A DNA stretch of 64,000 nt from Candidatus Methanimicrococcus odontotermitis (GTDB lineage: Archaea; Halobacteriota; Methanosarcinia; Methanosarcinales; Methanosarcinaceae). Each line of letters starts with the position of its first letter. The first letter of the stretch is position 1. The DNA lies in contig JAITUZ010000050.1 of assembly GCA_031286065.1 (NCBI GenBank), forward strand, positions 1-64,000, in the 5' to 3' direction. The notes beneath the pieces were generated by a model, which saw only the letters and a program-made list of their open reading frames with translations, did no database searches and was not told the DNA's origin. Shown here piece after piece: positions 37,516 to 46,875 of this stretch. The position numbers and the translations under genes are program-made.

Positions 37516-37687
37516 CCGATGAACTCTTTTTATTGTGTCCTTTATAAATTTAATGCACAATTTGATATACTTTTAAATAAATAACGGTTTATGATTGAAA
37601 TCAAATATTTATTGTATAATTAACGTCAAGATTTCTTTTTTATTTCATTTCACAACACACATTCATTCAAATAACAGGTGAGTCCCT

Positions 37688-38011
37688 ATGAACACGAAAG
37701 ACATTATCGCTTTTCTCCTGATTGAAGTTGCCACACTCGTCATGGCGTACGCGTGGCTTCAAAGATTCGTTTACAACCCGTATAACTGGGTCATCATTTT
37801 CTGCCTTCTCATCGTCGTCGGCGTTGCGGCATACATGATTTTATCCCTCAGCAGCCGCCTTAATGAAATCGAAGCTAAAATGGAAAGCCGCGACAAAGCG
37901 ATTCGTGTCAGCATCATGACAGTCGAAGCGGATTTGGAAAATCAGATGCAGCGGCTCAACAGCAACGTGGAAAGTGCCGTGACGGAAATCAATCGAAAGC
38001 GTTTCATCTGA
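37688..38011 (+). CDS. Small membrane protein with two spans and a coiled-coil tail
   Basis: A 107-residue protein: helices near residues 5-24 and 34-54 (WVIIFCLLIVVGVAAYMIL), then a charged coiled coil (SRLNEIEAKMESRDKAIRVS) to the end. It may assemble on the cytoplasmic face of the membrane. No family is recognised. AGGTGAG 6 bases before ATG gives a good start. Confidence 0.75.
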   Translation: MNTKDIIAFLLIEVATLVMAYAWLQRFVYNPYNWVIIFCLLIVVGVAAYMILSLSSRLNEIEAKMESRDKAIRVSIMTVEADLENQMQRLNSNVESAVTEINRKRFI

Positions 38012-38125
38012 TTGGTTTTTGAAAAACGCTCTTTTTCATTTAATTTTTCAATTCATTTCTTTTTTCTTTCATAACACCTTTCATACCGTTCTTCATCACC
38101 CCTCATACCGCTTCTTATAACAATC

Positions 38126-38512
38126 ATGACAAACACGACCCGTAACATGAATCCGGCGGATGCTGAACAAGCCTTAAAAACGTTTCATTCCGCTATCCGC
38201 AAATGCGAAAAGGCACAGATGAAGCTGAAAGAGGAAAGCCCGCAGAGAAAATGGGTCCGCCGTCAGCTTGAAGCGTATTATATTGCCGTTTCATGCATAG
38301 AGGAAGTGTTCAAAGACAACGCGTCGGCGGCTCGGTACACAGAATCCGAACGGGTGAACGCTGCCGCAACGCTTTGCCTGCTGACAGAAATTTGCGGGAA
38401 ACTGCCTGAAAAATTTAAGGATAACCATCCGCAGCAAACGCTTGCAATCAGGCGCTTATCGGCGTTTCGGCTGGCTTTGCCGCTCATAAATTCGGATTCT
38501 GCAAGGCAATAA
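38126..38512 (+). CDS. Hypothetical helical protein
   Basis: A 128-residue, probably all-helical protein beginning MTNTTRNMNPADAEQALKTF, with a basic patch (KWVRRQLEAYYIAVSC) and no recognised family. Codon use matches core genes. It lies 48 bp before the Imm-5-like gene, so the two may be co-transcribed. Confidence 0.6.
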   Translation: MTNTTRNMNPADAEQALKTFHSAIRKCEKAQMKLKEESPQRKWVRRQLEAYYIAVSCIEEVFKDNASAARYTESERVNAAATLCLLTEICGKLPEKFKDNHPQQTLAIRRLSAFRLALPLINSDSARQ

Positions 38513-38560
38513 TTTATGATTTTGAAAAGCAGCAATTAACGATTCGGAGGAGAATGAAAT

Positions 38561-39121
38561 ATGATTCGAGGGGACACAGCGGACTGGCTTGATGAAGTCA
38601 AAGAGAGAATGAAGCGGAAAAATCAAATCCTGTTCTCCAAAGACAGCGCGTTCCTTGCTGATTTAGCTGACCTGATCGGCAGTCAAACGCATCGGGCGAT
38701 TGTTTTGTGGGCACTTGAATTTGCGAAGGAAGCGGCTGATACTCTTCTTGAAACATATCCGGAAGAACTTCGGCCGCAAGAGGCTCTTGCGGCAAGCAGC
38801 GCATGGGCGCAGGGAAAAGTGAAGATGCCCGCCGCTCAAAAAGCGATACTCCGCTGCCACGCTTTCGCCAAAGAAATCGGGTCGCCTTACGATATTGCTT
38901 TGTGTCACGCCGTCGGGCAGGCCTGCGGCGCGGTTCATGCTCCGGGGCACGCCATCGGCTTTCCGATATATGAGCTGACGGCAATCATCCGGAAATGCGG
39001 CGTTGACGGCTGCCGCGAGCCGGTTGAAAAGCGCAAGGCGCAGTATGCGGAACGCATTATTTATTGGGGCGGGCATTCTACGGATTCGCCTTATGAATGG
39101 GCGGATTTTATGCTGAAATGA
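38561..39121 (+). CDS. Imm-5-like domain protein (putative immunity-type protein)
   Basis: A 186-residue helical protein with the repeating Ala-rich helix pattern of the Imm-5-like family: RAIVLWALEFAKEAADTLLE, then RPQEALAASSAWAQGKVKMP and HAVGQACGAVHAPGHAIGFP. In bacteria such proteins are annotated as immunity partners in polymorphic-toxin loci, often without a toxin nearby. No toxin is visible here, so the real function may differ. AGGAGAATG-type site just upstream of ATG 38561. Confidence 0.5.
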   Translation: MIRGDTADWLDEVKERMKRKNQILFSKDSAFLADLADLIGSQTHRAIVLWALEFAKEAADTLLETYPEELRPQEALAASSAWAQGKVKMPAAQKAILRCHAFAKEIGSPYDIALCHAVGQACGAVHAPGHAIGFPIYELTAIIRKCGVDGCREPVEKRKAQYAERIIYWGGHSTDSPYEWADFMLK

Positions 39122-39188
39122 TATTTTCGGTTTTATTTTTTCTTGCCGCCGTCAAAAACTTTTTACATATCTTTTACATTTTTCCGCT

Positions 39189-40001
39189 ATGGAATCTTTT
39201 AAACAAAACGCCGTCGTTTTCGATTGCGCCGGAACGCTGGTTGAAATGTATCGGGTCACCAAAGATCTGGAAACCGGAAAAATCATGCCGGATGCCGACA
39301 ATTTAAAATTGGTTACGGAATCCGAAGGCAGAGGCTTGATCATTATGGATGCGCCATTAGATTTGGTTCAGCGGCAGCCGCCGGAAAGACGGCTGTCGGA
39401 TTTTTTAAGAAAAGAAAAAATACCTTTCGGCGTGGCTTACGCGGCACCGGGATTCAACAGCGGCGATATTTCGCGCATCCTTTTGAATGATCAAACCGAA
39501 ATGACCGAGTTTTTGAAAACGAATCAAGAAGCGACATCCTTTTTTGATGATATTGTTTACGAAGTTTTCGGTTTTGTCGCGGATTCGAAAAAAGACAAAA
39601 TCACTCATGTCATGAGTACGGGCGGCAAACTTTTTGACAGCGCCAAAGCCGTTATCGAAGCGGCGAAGGAAAACTGTGATGTTTTTATCGTGTCGGGGGA
39701 CGATTACGCGAATCTGAACCGTGTCGCTGACAGGCTCGGCGTTCCGAAGGAAAATGTCGTCGGTCTTTGTGATGACACACGGAAACAAAAAATCATTTTT
39801 GATTTGCAGAACCATTATCCGAAAGTGATTATGATCGGTGACGGTATCAACGACATGCCGGCGCTTCAAGCGGCCGATTACGGCATTTTGGTCAGCCGCA
39901 GTAATTATTACACGCCTGATAATCTTAAAGACGCGGCGGATGACATCGTGGATGATTTACTGGAATGCGCCGACCTTTTACAATCATATATATTAGAATA
40001 A
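39189..40001 (+). CDS. HAD-superfamily hydrolase
   Basis: A 270-residue phosphatase-like protein. Motif I is VVFDCAGTLVE (Asp12; the usual second Asp is Ala), motif II is FIVSGDD, and motif IV is IMIGDGINDMPALQAADYGI. The replacement of the second motif I Asp (DxD to DxA) is unusual for a phosphatase and suggests a P-type-ATPase-like or altered activity. It lies directly before the component A2 gene, as in several methanogens, but a hairpin separates them. Substrate unknown. Confidence 0.75.
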   Translation: MESFKQNAVVFDCAGTLVEMYRVTKDLETGKIMPDADNLKLVTESEGRGLIIMDAPLDLVQRQPPERRLSDFLRKEKIPFGVAYAAPGFNSGDISRILLNDQTEMTEFLKTNQEATSFFDDIVYEVFGFVADSKKDKITHVMSTGGKLFDSAKAVIEAAKENCDVFIVSGDDYANLNRVADRLGVPKENVVGLCDDTRKQKIIFDLQNHYPKVIMIGDGINDMPALQAADYGILVSRSNYYTPDNLKDAADDIVDDLLECADLLQSYILE

Positions 40002-40018
40002 TTCTATTATTATAGAAT
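40001..40018 (+). terminator. Short hairpin after the HAD gene
   Basis: ATTCTAT-TATT-ATAGAAT, a 7-bp stem directly at the stop codon; weak because it is AT-only and lacks a T-run. Confidence 0.35.
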
Positions 40019-40152
40019 CACAAGTATCTGTAATGTTTATAAAGAAAGAATCTAACATGAACTACTGAATTTATTTTAAAACTGCGACTCGGAAAAGGGA
40101 AAAAATGAATCCTTCAAAAAACATATGAACCGGGAAAGGATAGTTGAGAAGT

Positions 40153-41931
40153 ATGTCTGCTTTCATTGAAGTGAAAAACCTGTCCGTTGATTTTGACGGC
40201 AAATTCGTATTAAAAGATGTGAATTTAACGGTGGAAGAGGGTGAAGTTATCGGCATCCTCGGAAAAAGCGGTTCCGGGAAAACGATTCTGATGCACGTTT
40301 TGAGAGGAACAGAAGCTATCGGAAATGTGACGGGCGAGGTTTTGTACCACGTCTCCCGATGTGAATGCTGCCACCACGTTGAATTCCCGAGCAAAGCCGG
40401 CAAGAAATGCAACTGCGGCTGCAACGGAAAATATGAGCCGTTTACAATCGATTTCGCGGCCGCGGGGCTTCATGACGAAGGCCGCAAAGAGATCACAAAA
40501 CGCATCTCTATCATGATTCAGAGAACGTTTGCGCTTTACGGCGATGACAGCGTTCTGACAAATATTTTAAACGCGCTGAATGAAGTCGGCTACAAGGGAA
40601 CCGATACGGTCAAAAAAGCGGCGGATTTGCTGGAAGAAGTCAATGTCTCCCACCGCATGCTTCACATCGCCCGCGAATTGTCCGGCGGCGAAAAACAGCG
40701 CGTCGTTCTCGCCCGCCAGCTTGTCAAAGAGCCGATGCTTCTGCTGGCCGACGAGCCGACAGGAACACTGGATCCGATGAACGCTGACTTGGTTCATAAT
40801 ATTCTCATGAAAGCGGTCGACACGCGCGGCATGACGATGATTATTACATCGCACTGGCCGGAAGTTATTTTAGAGCTGGCGCACAAGGCTGTTTTATTGG
40901 ACGGCGGCGTTGTTGTCGACAGCGGCGAACCGAAAAAGATCGTTGACAAATTCATGGAAGATTACACTGAAATCAACACGGAGAAACCGGCCGATTTCGG
41001 CGAGCCGATCATAAATATCAAGAATCTGACAAAAAAATACGTGTCCGCTGACCGCGGCGTTGTCCGCGCTGTTGATGACATTTCTTTTGAAGTTTACGAG
41101 CGGGAAATTTTTGGACTGATCGGTGAAAGCGGCGCCGGAAAAACGACCACTTCTAAAATCATGATGGGCATTATTCCGCCGACAAGCGGCGAAGTGACGG
41201 TCCGCGTCGGAGAAGAATGGGTGGACATGGCGGTTCCCGGCTTCAACAACAAAGGGCGCGCGACGAAATATATGGGCATTCTGTATCAGGAATACAGTTT
41301 GTATCCACACAGCACCGTCATTGAGAATCTGACGGAATCCATCAGCTTGGACCTTCCGTATGAACTCGGTATCCGCAAGGCGGTCCAAACGCTCAAAATC
41401 GCCGGATTCAACGAGCAGAACGCGAAAGACATTCTGAATAAACAGACATTTGAACTCAGTGAAGGGGAAAGGCACCGCGTCGCGATGGCTCAGGTTCTCA
41501 TGAAAGAGCCCAATATCGTGATCATGGACGAGCCGACGGGAACAATGGACCCGCTCACGCGTGCTTCTGTTACGAATTCTATTTTAAACGCCCGTGAAAA
41601 ACTCGGAGAAACTTTCGTCATCGTCACGCATGATATGGATTTCGTTCATGAAGTTTGTGACCGTGTCGCATTAATCAGAGGCGGTAAGCTTGAAGCCATC
41701 GGCGACCCGCGTGAAATCGTTCCGAAATTAATGATCAAAGAAAAATCCAAAGACAAGAAAAAAGACGAAAAAGAGAAAAAGGCGGGCAAGGACGAAAAGA
41801 AAACCAAGTCCAAACCGGCGGCAAAATCGAAAAAGTCGGATCCTTCTAAAAAAGCCGAAAGCGGCAAAGCCGAAGAGAAAGCGGCAGAAAAGGAAAATAT
41901 TGAAATCAATACAGACGGCGGCTGCGTTTAA
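40153..41931 (+). CDS. atwA: Methyl-coenzyme M reductase activation component A2 (ATP-binding)
   Basis: A 592-residue protein with two ABC-type ATPase domains (Walker A GKSGSGKT and GESGAGKT; signatures LSGGEKQ and LSEGERH; Walker B LLADEP and VIMDEP). Component A2 drives reductive activation of the nickel in methyl-coenzyme M reductase. The first domain has a cysteine-rich insert (CECCHHVEF...CNCGCN), a probable metal site. The C-terminus carries a Lys-rich tail of about 60 residues. TTG 40144 is an alternative start that fits the upstream GGAAAGG better than ATG 40153. It opens the marker-protein operon. Confidence 0.93.
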   Translation: MSAFIEVKNLSVDFDGKFVLKDVNLTVEEGEVIGILGKSGSGKTILMHVLRGTEAIGNVTGEVLYHVSRCECCHHVEFPSKAGKKCNCGCNGKYEPFTIDFAAAGLHDEGRKEITKRISIMIQRTFALYGDDSVLTNILNALNEVGYKGTDTVKKAADLLEEVNVSHRMLHIARELSGGEKQRVVLARQLVKEPMLLLADEPTGTLDPMNADLVHNILMKAVDTRGMTMIITSHWPEVILELAHKAVLLDGGVVVDSGEPKKIVDKFMEDYTEINTEKPADFGEPIINIKNLTKKYVSADRGVVRAVDDISFEVYEREIFGLIGESGAGKTTTSKIMMGIIPPTSGEVTVRVGEEWVDMAVPGFNNKGRATKYMGILYQEYSLYPHSTVIENLTESISLDLPYELGIRKAVQTLKIAGFNEQNAKDILNKQTFELSEGERHRVAMAQVLMKEPNIVIMDEPTGTMDPLTRASVTNSILNAREKLGETFVIVTHDMDFVHEVCDRVALIRGGKLEAIGDPREIVPKLMIKEKSKDKKKDEKEKKAGKDEKKTKSKPAAKSKKSDPSKKAESGKAEEKAAEKENIEINTDGGCV

Positions 41932-41970
41932 TCCGGCTGCCGGCGAATCAAAACAAATCTGACCGGAGAA

Positions 41971-43581
41971 ATGAAAAAAATGGCGGCATCCAAAATCAGT
42001 GTGACAGTGAACGGAACAGTTCATTCTTTTAAGAAAAATATTACGCCGGCTGAAGTCATTGAAGAGACGGGCGTTCCTTATGCGGTAGGCGCAAGCATTT
42101 GCATTGTCAAAAAGCAAAAGGACGAGGCGGCGGCTCAAACAAAAGAATATGTTCTTCAAACGAGCAAAGGGCCGCTCGTAATCGAACTCAAAGACCCGTC
42201 CTCTCTTTCATCTCAACTATGGATCAAAATGTTTGAAAAATCCGCGTCTTTACCTGTCTTTATGGAAAGCGCCGACGCTCTTTCATTCGGTCCGTTTCGG
42301 GCAGAATTTGATTTTGTCCGCGGCAGCAAGCGTTACCGCAAATATGATATTGTTTTCAGTGCCGGCGGTTTTGACACATCTAAAACGACGCTGATTATTT
42401 CTAAGAAAGATCATTATGCCGAATACGGCGTGCCCGAAGACGGCGTTTTTGCAGCGCTTATTGCCGGCCGCACCAATTTGGAGAAAATCGATAAAGGCGA
42501 CATCATTGAATCCGTGACACCTTACATTGAAGAAAAAGAGGCTTACGGTGACGGTTACTGTACGGCCGATTTGTCCGTTCCGCTGAAAGACGGTGACCGT
42601 TTAATTACGGCGGCTGAAATTGAAATATCGCCGCATTCGCCGCAGGGGGCGGAAGCTTTTTTCGCCGTCATTAAAGACGGCACTTTCAGAATCGATTCCG
42701 CCGCAAATGCATTTCGGGCGGATGACACACTGCAGGGGGAGCCGTGTGAATATGAAAATTTTGAGCCGCGCAAAATCGGCGCCGTTTGTTTAAGGACGGC
42801 GAGAACCGGGCGCGGGCGGGCTTTTATTTCTACGGCGAACCGCGCGTCCAGTCTGCTTCATTCGGTCGTCGGCCGCGTGACTTCAGGAATGGAATTGGCT
42901 TATTTTGCCAAGTCCGGCGACAAATTCACGGTTGAGACGTCGCCGCCGCGTCTTTTGCTTCTCGGTCATAATCTCGAAGAATCCAGAGAATTGCTGGACG
43001 CGCTCGGCATCAAAATGAAAATCAGCGGTTTTGACGGGAGCGGCAATATCATTGTCGCGCAGTCGCCGGCGACCACGATTGAAATCTTAAGAGCGGGCGA
43101 GGTGACGGTGACAACCGTTCCGAAATCCAAGCTGATCGAAGTTGAATTTTATTATGACGAAGCGCCGAAAAGCGTCGAATTCTTCCGCCACTCCATTGAT
43201 TTGAAAACACAGCCGGTCGGTTCTCTTCCGGTTTCAATGGTGTATGACGAGACATTTATTTTCAAAGCCGCCAAGCAGGCGGAAAAATACAAAGAAATTA
43301 TGCCGGAAAACACGCCCAAAGGCAGCGTTAAAGCGTATGATATCGGCATTACAAATCAGTCTGCAAAAAGAATGGGATACATCGGTGTCCGCCTCGCGGA
43401 CGAAACAATGTTCGGCCCGACCGGCGAAAAATTCGAGGCGACCAATATCATCGGCCGCGTTTTGAATCCTGAAAATTTAAAAAATATTTCGGAAGGGGAC
43501 ACGATTTATATTCAGGAAATCAACGCGCGGAAAGAAGGCGGAGATTTCGGGCCGGAAGATGAAAAAGAGGCAAAAGAATGA
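41971..43581 (+). CDS. mmp3: Methanogenesis marker protein 3
   Basis: A 536-residue protein of the methanogen-specific Mmp3 (UPF0288) family. The start is TGS-like (KISVTVNGTVHSFKKNITPA), followed by a family-specific body and a later cyclophilin-like region ending in GDTIYIQEINA. Mmp3 is reported as part of the ATP-driven MCR activation complex with component A2 and McrC. It begins 39 bp after atwA and overlaps mmp6 by 4 bases. Confidence 0.9.
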   Translation: MKKMAASKISVTVNGTVHSFKKNITPAEVIEETGVPYAVGASICIVKKQKDEAAAQTKEYVLQTSKGPLVIELKDPSSLSSQLWIKMFEKSASLPVFMESADALSFGPFRAEFDFVRGSKRYRKYDIVFSAGGFDTSKTTLIISKKDHYAEYGVPEDGVFAALIAGRTNLEKIDKGDIIESVTPYIEEKEAYGDGYCTADLSVPLKDGDRLITAAEIEISPHSPQGAEAFFAVIKDGTFRIDSAANAFRADDTLQGEPCEYENFEPRKIGAVCLRTARTGRGRAFISTANRASSLLHSVVGRVTSGMELAYFAKSGDKFTVETSPPRLLLLGHNLEESRELLDALGIKMKISGFDGSGNIIVAQSPATTIEILRAGEVTVTTVPKSKLIEVEFYYDEAPKSVEFFRHSIDLKTQPVGSLPVSMVYDETFIFKAAKQAEKYKEIMPENTPKGSVKAYDIGITNQSAKRMGYIGVRLADETMFGPTGEKFEATNIIGRVLNPENLKNISEGDTIYIQEINARKEGGDFGPEDEKEAKE

Positions 43582-44300
43582 GCAGCGTCAAAAAACCGCT
43601 TTCAGGGCAAAAAGAAATCACGAAAATTATTGCTGTCAGTTCCGACAAAGTGCTTCCTGCAGACGCGGCGCAGGCGGCTTACGCATCCGGATATCCGCTG
43701 ACGCTGAAAGAAACGTGTTACGGTTTGGTTTTGACCGGAACGGAAGAAAACGTCCGCGCCGTTGTTAAACTTGTTCAGGATTTGGATAAAAATCATATTT
43801 TTGTTAAGGACCGCGGATTTCCGACAGGTGATCCGCGCCGCTGCCGCGCTGTTCGAAACGGCGGTCAACGCCCCGGATTTTATACGCTTCACGAAGAGAT
43901 TTCAAAAATGGGAATCATCGGAGACGCGCTTGACGATTATGACGCGGGCGTTGAGAAGCCGGACGCCGAATGGCCGGCGCGCACGCGTCCGTCACAGATG
44001 GAAGAATATATCACGGCGGAACTCGGCAAAAGCAAGAAGAAACCCGAAATGGCACACCTTATCGCTGATAGGATTGCCGCTGAAAAAGCAGCGCGGACCA
44101 AAGCAAAAAAAGCGCCTGTGAAAACAGGAGTGACGAAGCCGTCAAAAAAGGATGAAAAGCCGCCCGCCGCGGAGAAAACAAAATCGAATGTGACCGCCGC
44201 CGAAATTCAAAAATCGAAGGCACTCGCCGCGGGGAAAACAAAATCGAAGATTTCGGGCGCGGAAAAACCAAATAAAAAAACGGCGGCTCAAAAGAAATAA
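43578..44300 (+). CDS. mmp6: Methanogenesis marker protein 6
   Basis: A 240-residue protein. Residues 1-150 are the Mmp6 family domain (KIIAVSSDKVLPADAAQAAY, FVKDRGFPTGDPRRCRAVRN, PGFYTLHEEISKMGIIGDAL). Residues 150-240 are a Lys/Ala-rich tail of short repeats (KTKSN, KTKSKIS, KKTAAQKK) without clear fold. The tail resembles the end of AtwA in composition. It overlaps mmp3 (ATGA) and is 63 bp from mmp5. Role in MCR activation is inferred from family and operon. Confidence 0.88.
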   Translation: MSSVKKPLSGQKEITKIIAVSSDKVLPADAAQAAYASGYPLTLKETCYGLVLTGTEENVRAVVKLVQDLDKNHIFVKDRGFPTGDPRRCRAVRNGGQRPGFYTLHEEISKMGIIGDALDDYDAGVEKPDAEWPARTRPSQMEEYITAELGKSKKKPEMAHLIADRIAAEKAARTKAKKAPVKTGVTKPSKKDEKPPAAEKTKSNVTAAEIQKSKALAAGKTKSKISGAEKPNKKTAAQKK

Positions 44301-44363
44301 CGGCTGATTTGATTTATCATACATAAAGATTAATTACAGGACTCAAAACAAGAGGTAGATGCT

Positions 44364-44843
44364 TTGGTGAAAGTTTTTATTTATCCGACGAACAGCTTTA
44401 TTTTAGCTGATTTGGTCACCCGCGCAGGTCACGAACCGCTGGTTGTCATGAATCAGGTCCGTGAAAAAGTCACATCGCTCAGCGTGGACTCTCCGCCGCT
44501 CAATATTACGCCGGAAGATCCGAATCTCGGCTTGAAATACGCCGCAATCGAAGTGCCCGCCGGTGTTCGCGGCCGCATGTCTTTGATGGGGCCTTTGGCG
44601 GAAGAAGCGGAAGCAGGCATTATTGTTGAAGATACGCCGGCGGATTTCGGCTGTTCCGGCTGCAATCGAACCAATGAATTGATGAAGTATCTGGTCCGGA
44701 CAAACGTTGACAGAAGCAAAATTTTGGAAATCCGTTATCCGAAAAACGAAGAACAAATGCATGACTTCGTGTATACGATTTTGGAGTTTTTAAAAACGCT
44801 TTCAAACGAATCCGAAATCAAAAAAGGAGGCGGTAAGAAATGA
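44364..44843 (+). CDS. mmp5: Methanogenesis marker protein 5
   Basis: A 159-residue protein of the Mmp5 family: VKVFIYPTNSFILADLVTRA at the start, RGRMSLMGPLAEEAEAGIIV, and ADFGCSGCNRTNELMKYLVR with two conserved cysteines. The start is TTG 44364 with AGAGGT about 7 bases upstream; GTG 44367 is equally possible. It overlaps mmp15 by 4 bases. Its biochemical role is unknown; co-location with mmp3/6/15/17/7 places it in MCR maturation. Confidence 0.88.
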   Translation: MVKVFIYPTNSFILADLVTRAGHEPLVVMNQVREKVTSLSVDSPPLNITPEDPNLGLKYAAIEVPAGVRGRMSLMGPLAEEAEAGIIVEDTPADFGCSGCNRTNELMKYLVRTNVDRSKILEIRYPKNEEQMHDFVYTILEFLKTLSNESEIKKGGGKK

Positions 44844-46183
44844 GTGATTTAAAAATGGCGAATGCCGGCAAAGAAAAAGTCCGTTCCGTTCCTGAATCGG
44901 TGAAAGACTTTGAAAACAAAAGGTCTTCCGGATCCGATTCTTCCAAACCCGAAGCGAAGGTCAAAATCGCGCTCGTTTCCTGCGGAACGGAATACGGCGG
45001 CGTTCAGCCCGCTTTTGAAGAAGCCGCCGCCAAAGTCAACGCCGAATTTATTTATCCGGAAATTGACATCAATTCGCTGGATACGATCGGCAAAGATTTC
45101 GGCATTGAGGCATCCAGCGGGGATCTTCGGCTCATGATGGCGCGCGCCCAAGCTGTCGTTCGGGGGGAAACAATCGCAGACGGCGTATTCGTGACGACTT
45201 GTTTCAGATGCGCGGAAGCGGCGATTGTCAGAAACGAAGTGCGCCGCTATATTCATCAAAAATCCAATATTCCGGTTATCAGTTATTCCTTCACCGAACA
45301 GACCGATGCCGCGACGCTTTACACGCGTTTTGAGGCGCTGACGACCGTTGCCAAGCGCCGCCATTTGCTCGCGCGCGAAGTGCAGCACGGAATCACAGCG
45401 GGCATTGATTCGGGTTCGACCACGACCAAAGCGGTCGTCATGAAGGATAATAAAATTATCGGCATCGGCTGGGGATCGACAAATGAAGTTTTGGACAGCG
45501 CCGAAAAAGCGCTGGCGCAGGCGCTCGAAATGGCTAAAATCGATCGAAAAGAGATTCAGGCGCTCGGGACAACCGGTTACGGCCGCTATCTTGTCGGCGA
45601 ACATTACAAGGCGGATTTGATTCAGGAAGAAATCACGACCAATTCCAAAGGCGCCGTTTATTTAGCGAACGTTCAAAAAGGACCGGCGACTGTTATTGAT
45701 ATCGGCGGCATGGACAACAAAGCTATTTCTGTTGAAGACGGCATTCCCGGAATGTTTACGATGGGCGGCATCTGCGCCGGCGCTTCCGGCCGTTTCTTTG
45801 AAACCGTCGCGAAACGGCTGAACGTTGACATTACTGAACTCGGCGACTTGGCCATGAAAGGGCTGCAGGAAAATGTCAAAATGAACAGTTATTGTATCGT
45901 TTTCGGCACTCAGTCTCTTGTCAATTCGCTCGCGAAAGGCGCGCTTCCCAAAGACGTGGCCGCCGCCGCCTGCCGCAGTGTCGTTGAACAAATCTATCAG
46001 CAGCAGCTGCAGGAAGTTGATGTCAGGGAACCGGTTATTTTGGTCGGCGGTTCTTCTTTGATTAAAGGCGTCCCGCGGGAACTGAGCAATTTACTGAATG
46101 TCAAAGTCATCGTTCCTGAAAATTCACATCTCATCGGCGCAGTCGGTGCCGCTCTTTTGGCGTCGGGATTCGTGGAGGAATGA
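44840..46183 (+). CDS. mmp15: Methanogenesis marker protein 15 (BadF/BcrA-type ATPase)
   Basis: A 447-residue protein. Residues 30-180 form an N-terminal domain (ALVSCGTEYGGVQPAFEEAA). The rest is an ASKHA ATPase like activators of 2-hydroxyacyl-CoA dehydratases: GIDSGSTTTKAVVM, VIDIGGMDNKAISV, GICAGASGRFFETVAKRL, VILVGGSSLIKGVP. The cysteine in ICAG and that in SYCIVFGTQS are candidates for a subunit-bridging iron-sulphur cluster. A strong GGAGG precedes the start, which overlaps mmp5's stop. It may supply low-potential electrons during activation. Confidence 0.9.
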   Translation: MSDLKMANAGKEKVRSVPESVKDFENKRSSGSDSSKPEAKVKIALVSCGTEYGGVQPAFEEAAAKVNAEFIYPEIDINSLDTIGKDFGIEASSGDLRLMMARAQAVVRGETIADGVFVTTCFRCAEAAIVRNEVRRYIHQKSNIPVISYSFTEQTDAATLYTRFEALTTVAKRRHLLAREVQHGITAGIDSGSTTTKAVVMKDNKIIGIGWGSTNEVLDSAEKALAQALEMAKIDRKEIQALGTTGYGRYLVGEHYKADLIQEEITTNSKGAVYLANVQKGPATVIDIGGMDNKAISVEDGIPGMFTMGGICAGASGRFFETVAKRLNVDITELGDLAMKGLQENVKMNSYCIVFGTQSLVNSLAKGALPKDVAAAACRSVVEQIYQQQLQEVDVREPVILVGGSSLIKGVPRELSNLLNVKVIVPENSHLIGAVGAALLASGFVEE

Positions 46184-46185
46184 TC

Positions 46186-46875
46186 ATGAATATGGAGCCG
46201 CTGGAGATATTTACCGTCTATTCGGCCGTTGAAACGGAGGCGGCGGTTTACCGCGATATTACGGCAGACGTGCTGTCCGATCTCCGTTTGGCTTCCGCCG
46301 TCGGCCGGATCCGAATCGAAATCTATCCCGCAAAGTCTCTTTACTTGATGGCGGCCCTTCTTCGGGACGCGGAAATGCCGATCCATATTTCAGACATGGC
46401 CGCTGTTGAAACGTCATACGAAAACGGTGAAGATTACGTTAAAATTACGATTGACCGTGAAAAATATATGCCGGATCTGACGCGTTATTTATGGGCGAAA
46501 TACACGCCGGCCAATGTCATTCAAAATGACCGGTGGACCATTTTGGTCCGTACCACTGATCCTAAAAAAGAGGCGGCGGAACTTCCGCTTCAAATTATCG
46601 CCAATCCGTCCAAAAATCTGCACGCGGATATGATTGAGTTTTCAGTCCGCGCGGTCCCCGAAGGATTTCGTGTCCGGTATCATACATTTGAAAACAACGA
46701 ATTCATGTTTATCGCGTCAGAAGACATTATTGAACCGAATCAGTCAGAGCATGCGAAAAAGATGATGGCGAACTTAAGAGATGCTGTTCCCGATCCGGCG
46801 GAAACGAAAAAAATAATCGAAAATGATGGGCGCGGCGCAAGAAGGCGGGCAGAAAACGCAGAGGAGGAACACTAA
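46186..46875 (+). CDS. mmp17: Methanogenesis marker protein 17
   Basis: A 229-residue Mmp17-family protein with PLEIFTVYSAVETEAAVYRD at the start, PIHISDMAAVETSY, the RWTILVRTTDPKKEAAE stretch, and a charged end. Two starts are in frame: ATG 46180 (overlapping the mmp15 stop) and ATG 46186. The latter is 7 bases from GGAGG and preferred. Its stop overlaps the mmp7 start (TAATG). Mmp17 is reported with Mmp3 and Mmp7 in the MCR activation complex. Confidence 0.88.
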   Translation: MNMEPLEIFTVYSAVETEAAVYRDITADVLSDLRLASAVGRIRIEIYPAKSLYLMAALLRDAEMPIHISDMAAVETSYENGEDYVKITIDREKYMPDLTRYLWAKYTPANVIQNDRWTILVRTTDPKKEAAELPLQIIANPSKNLHADMIEFSVRAVPEGFRVRYHTFENNEFMFIASEDIIEPNQSEHAKKMMANLRDAVPDPAETKKIIENDGRGARRRAENAEEEH

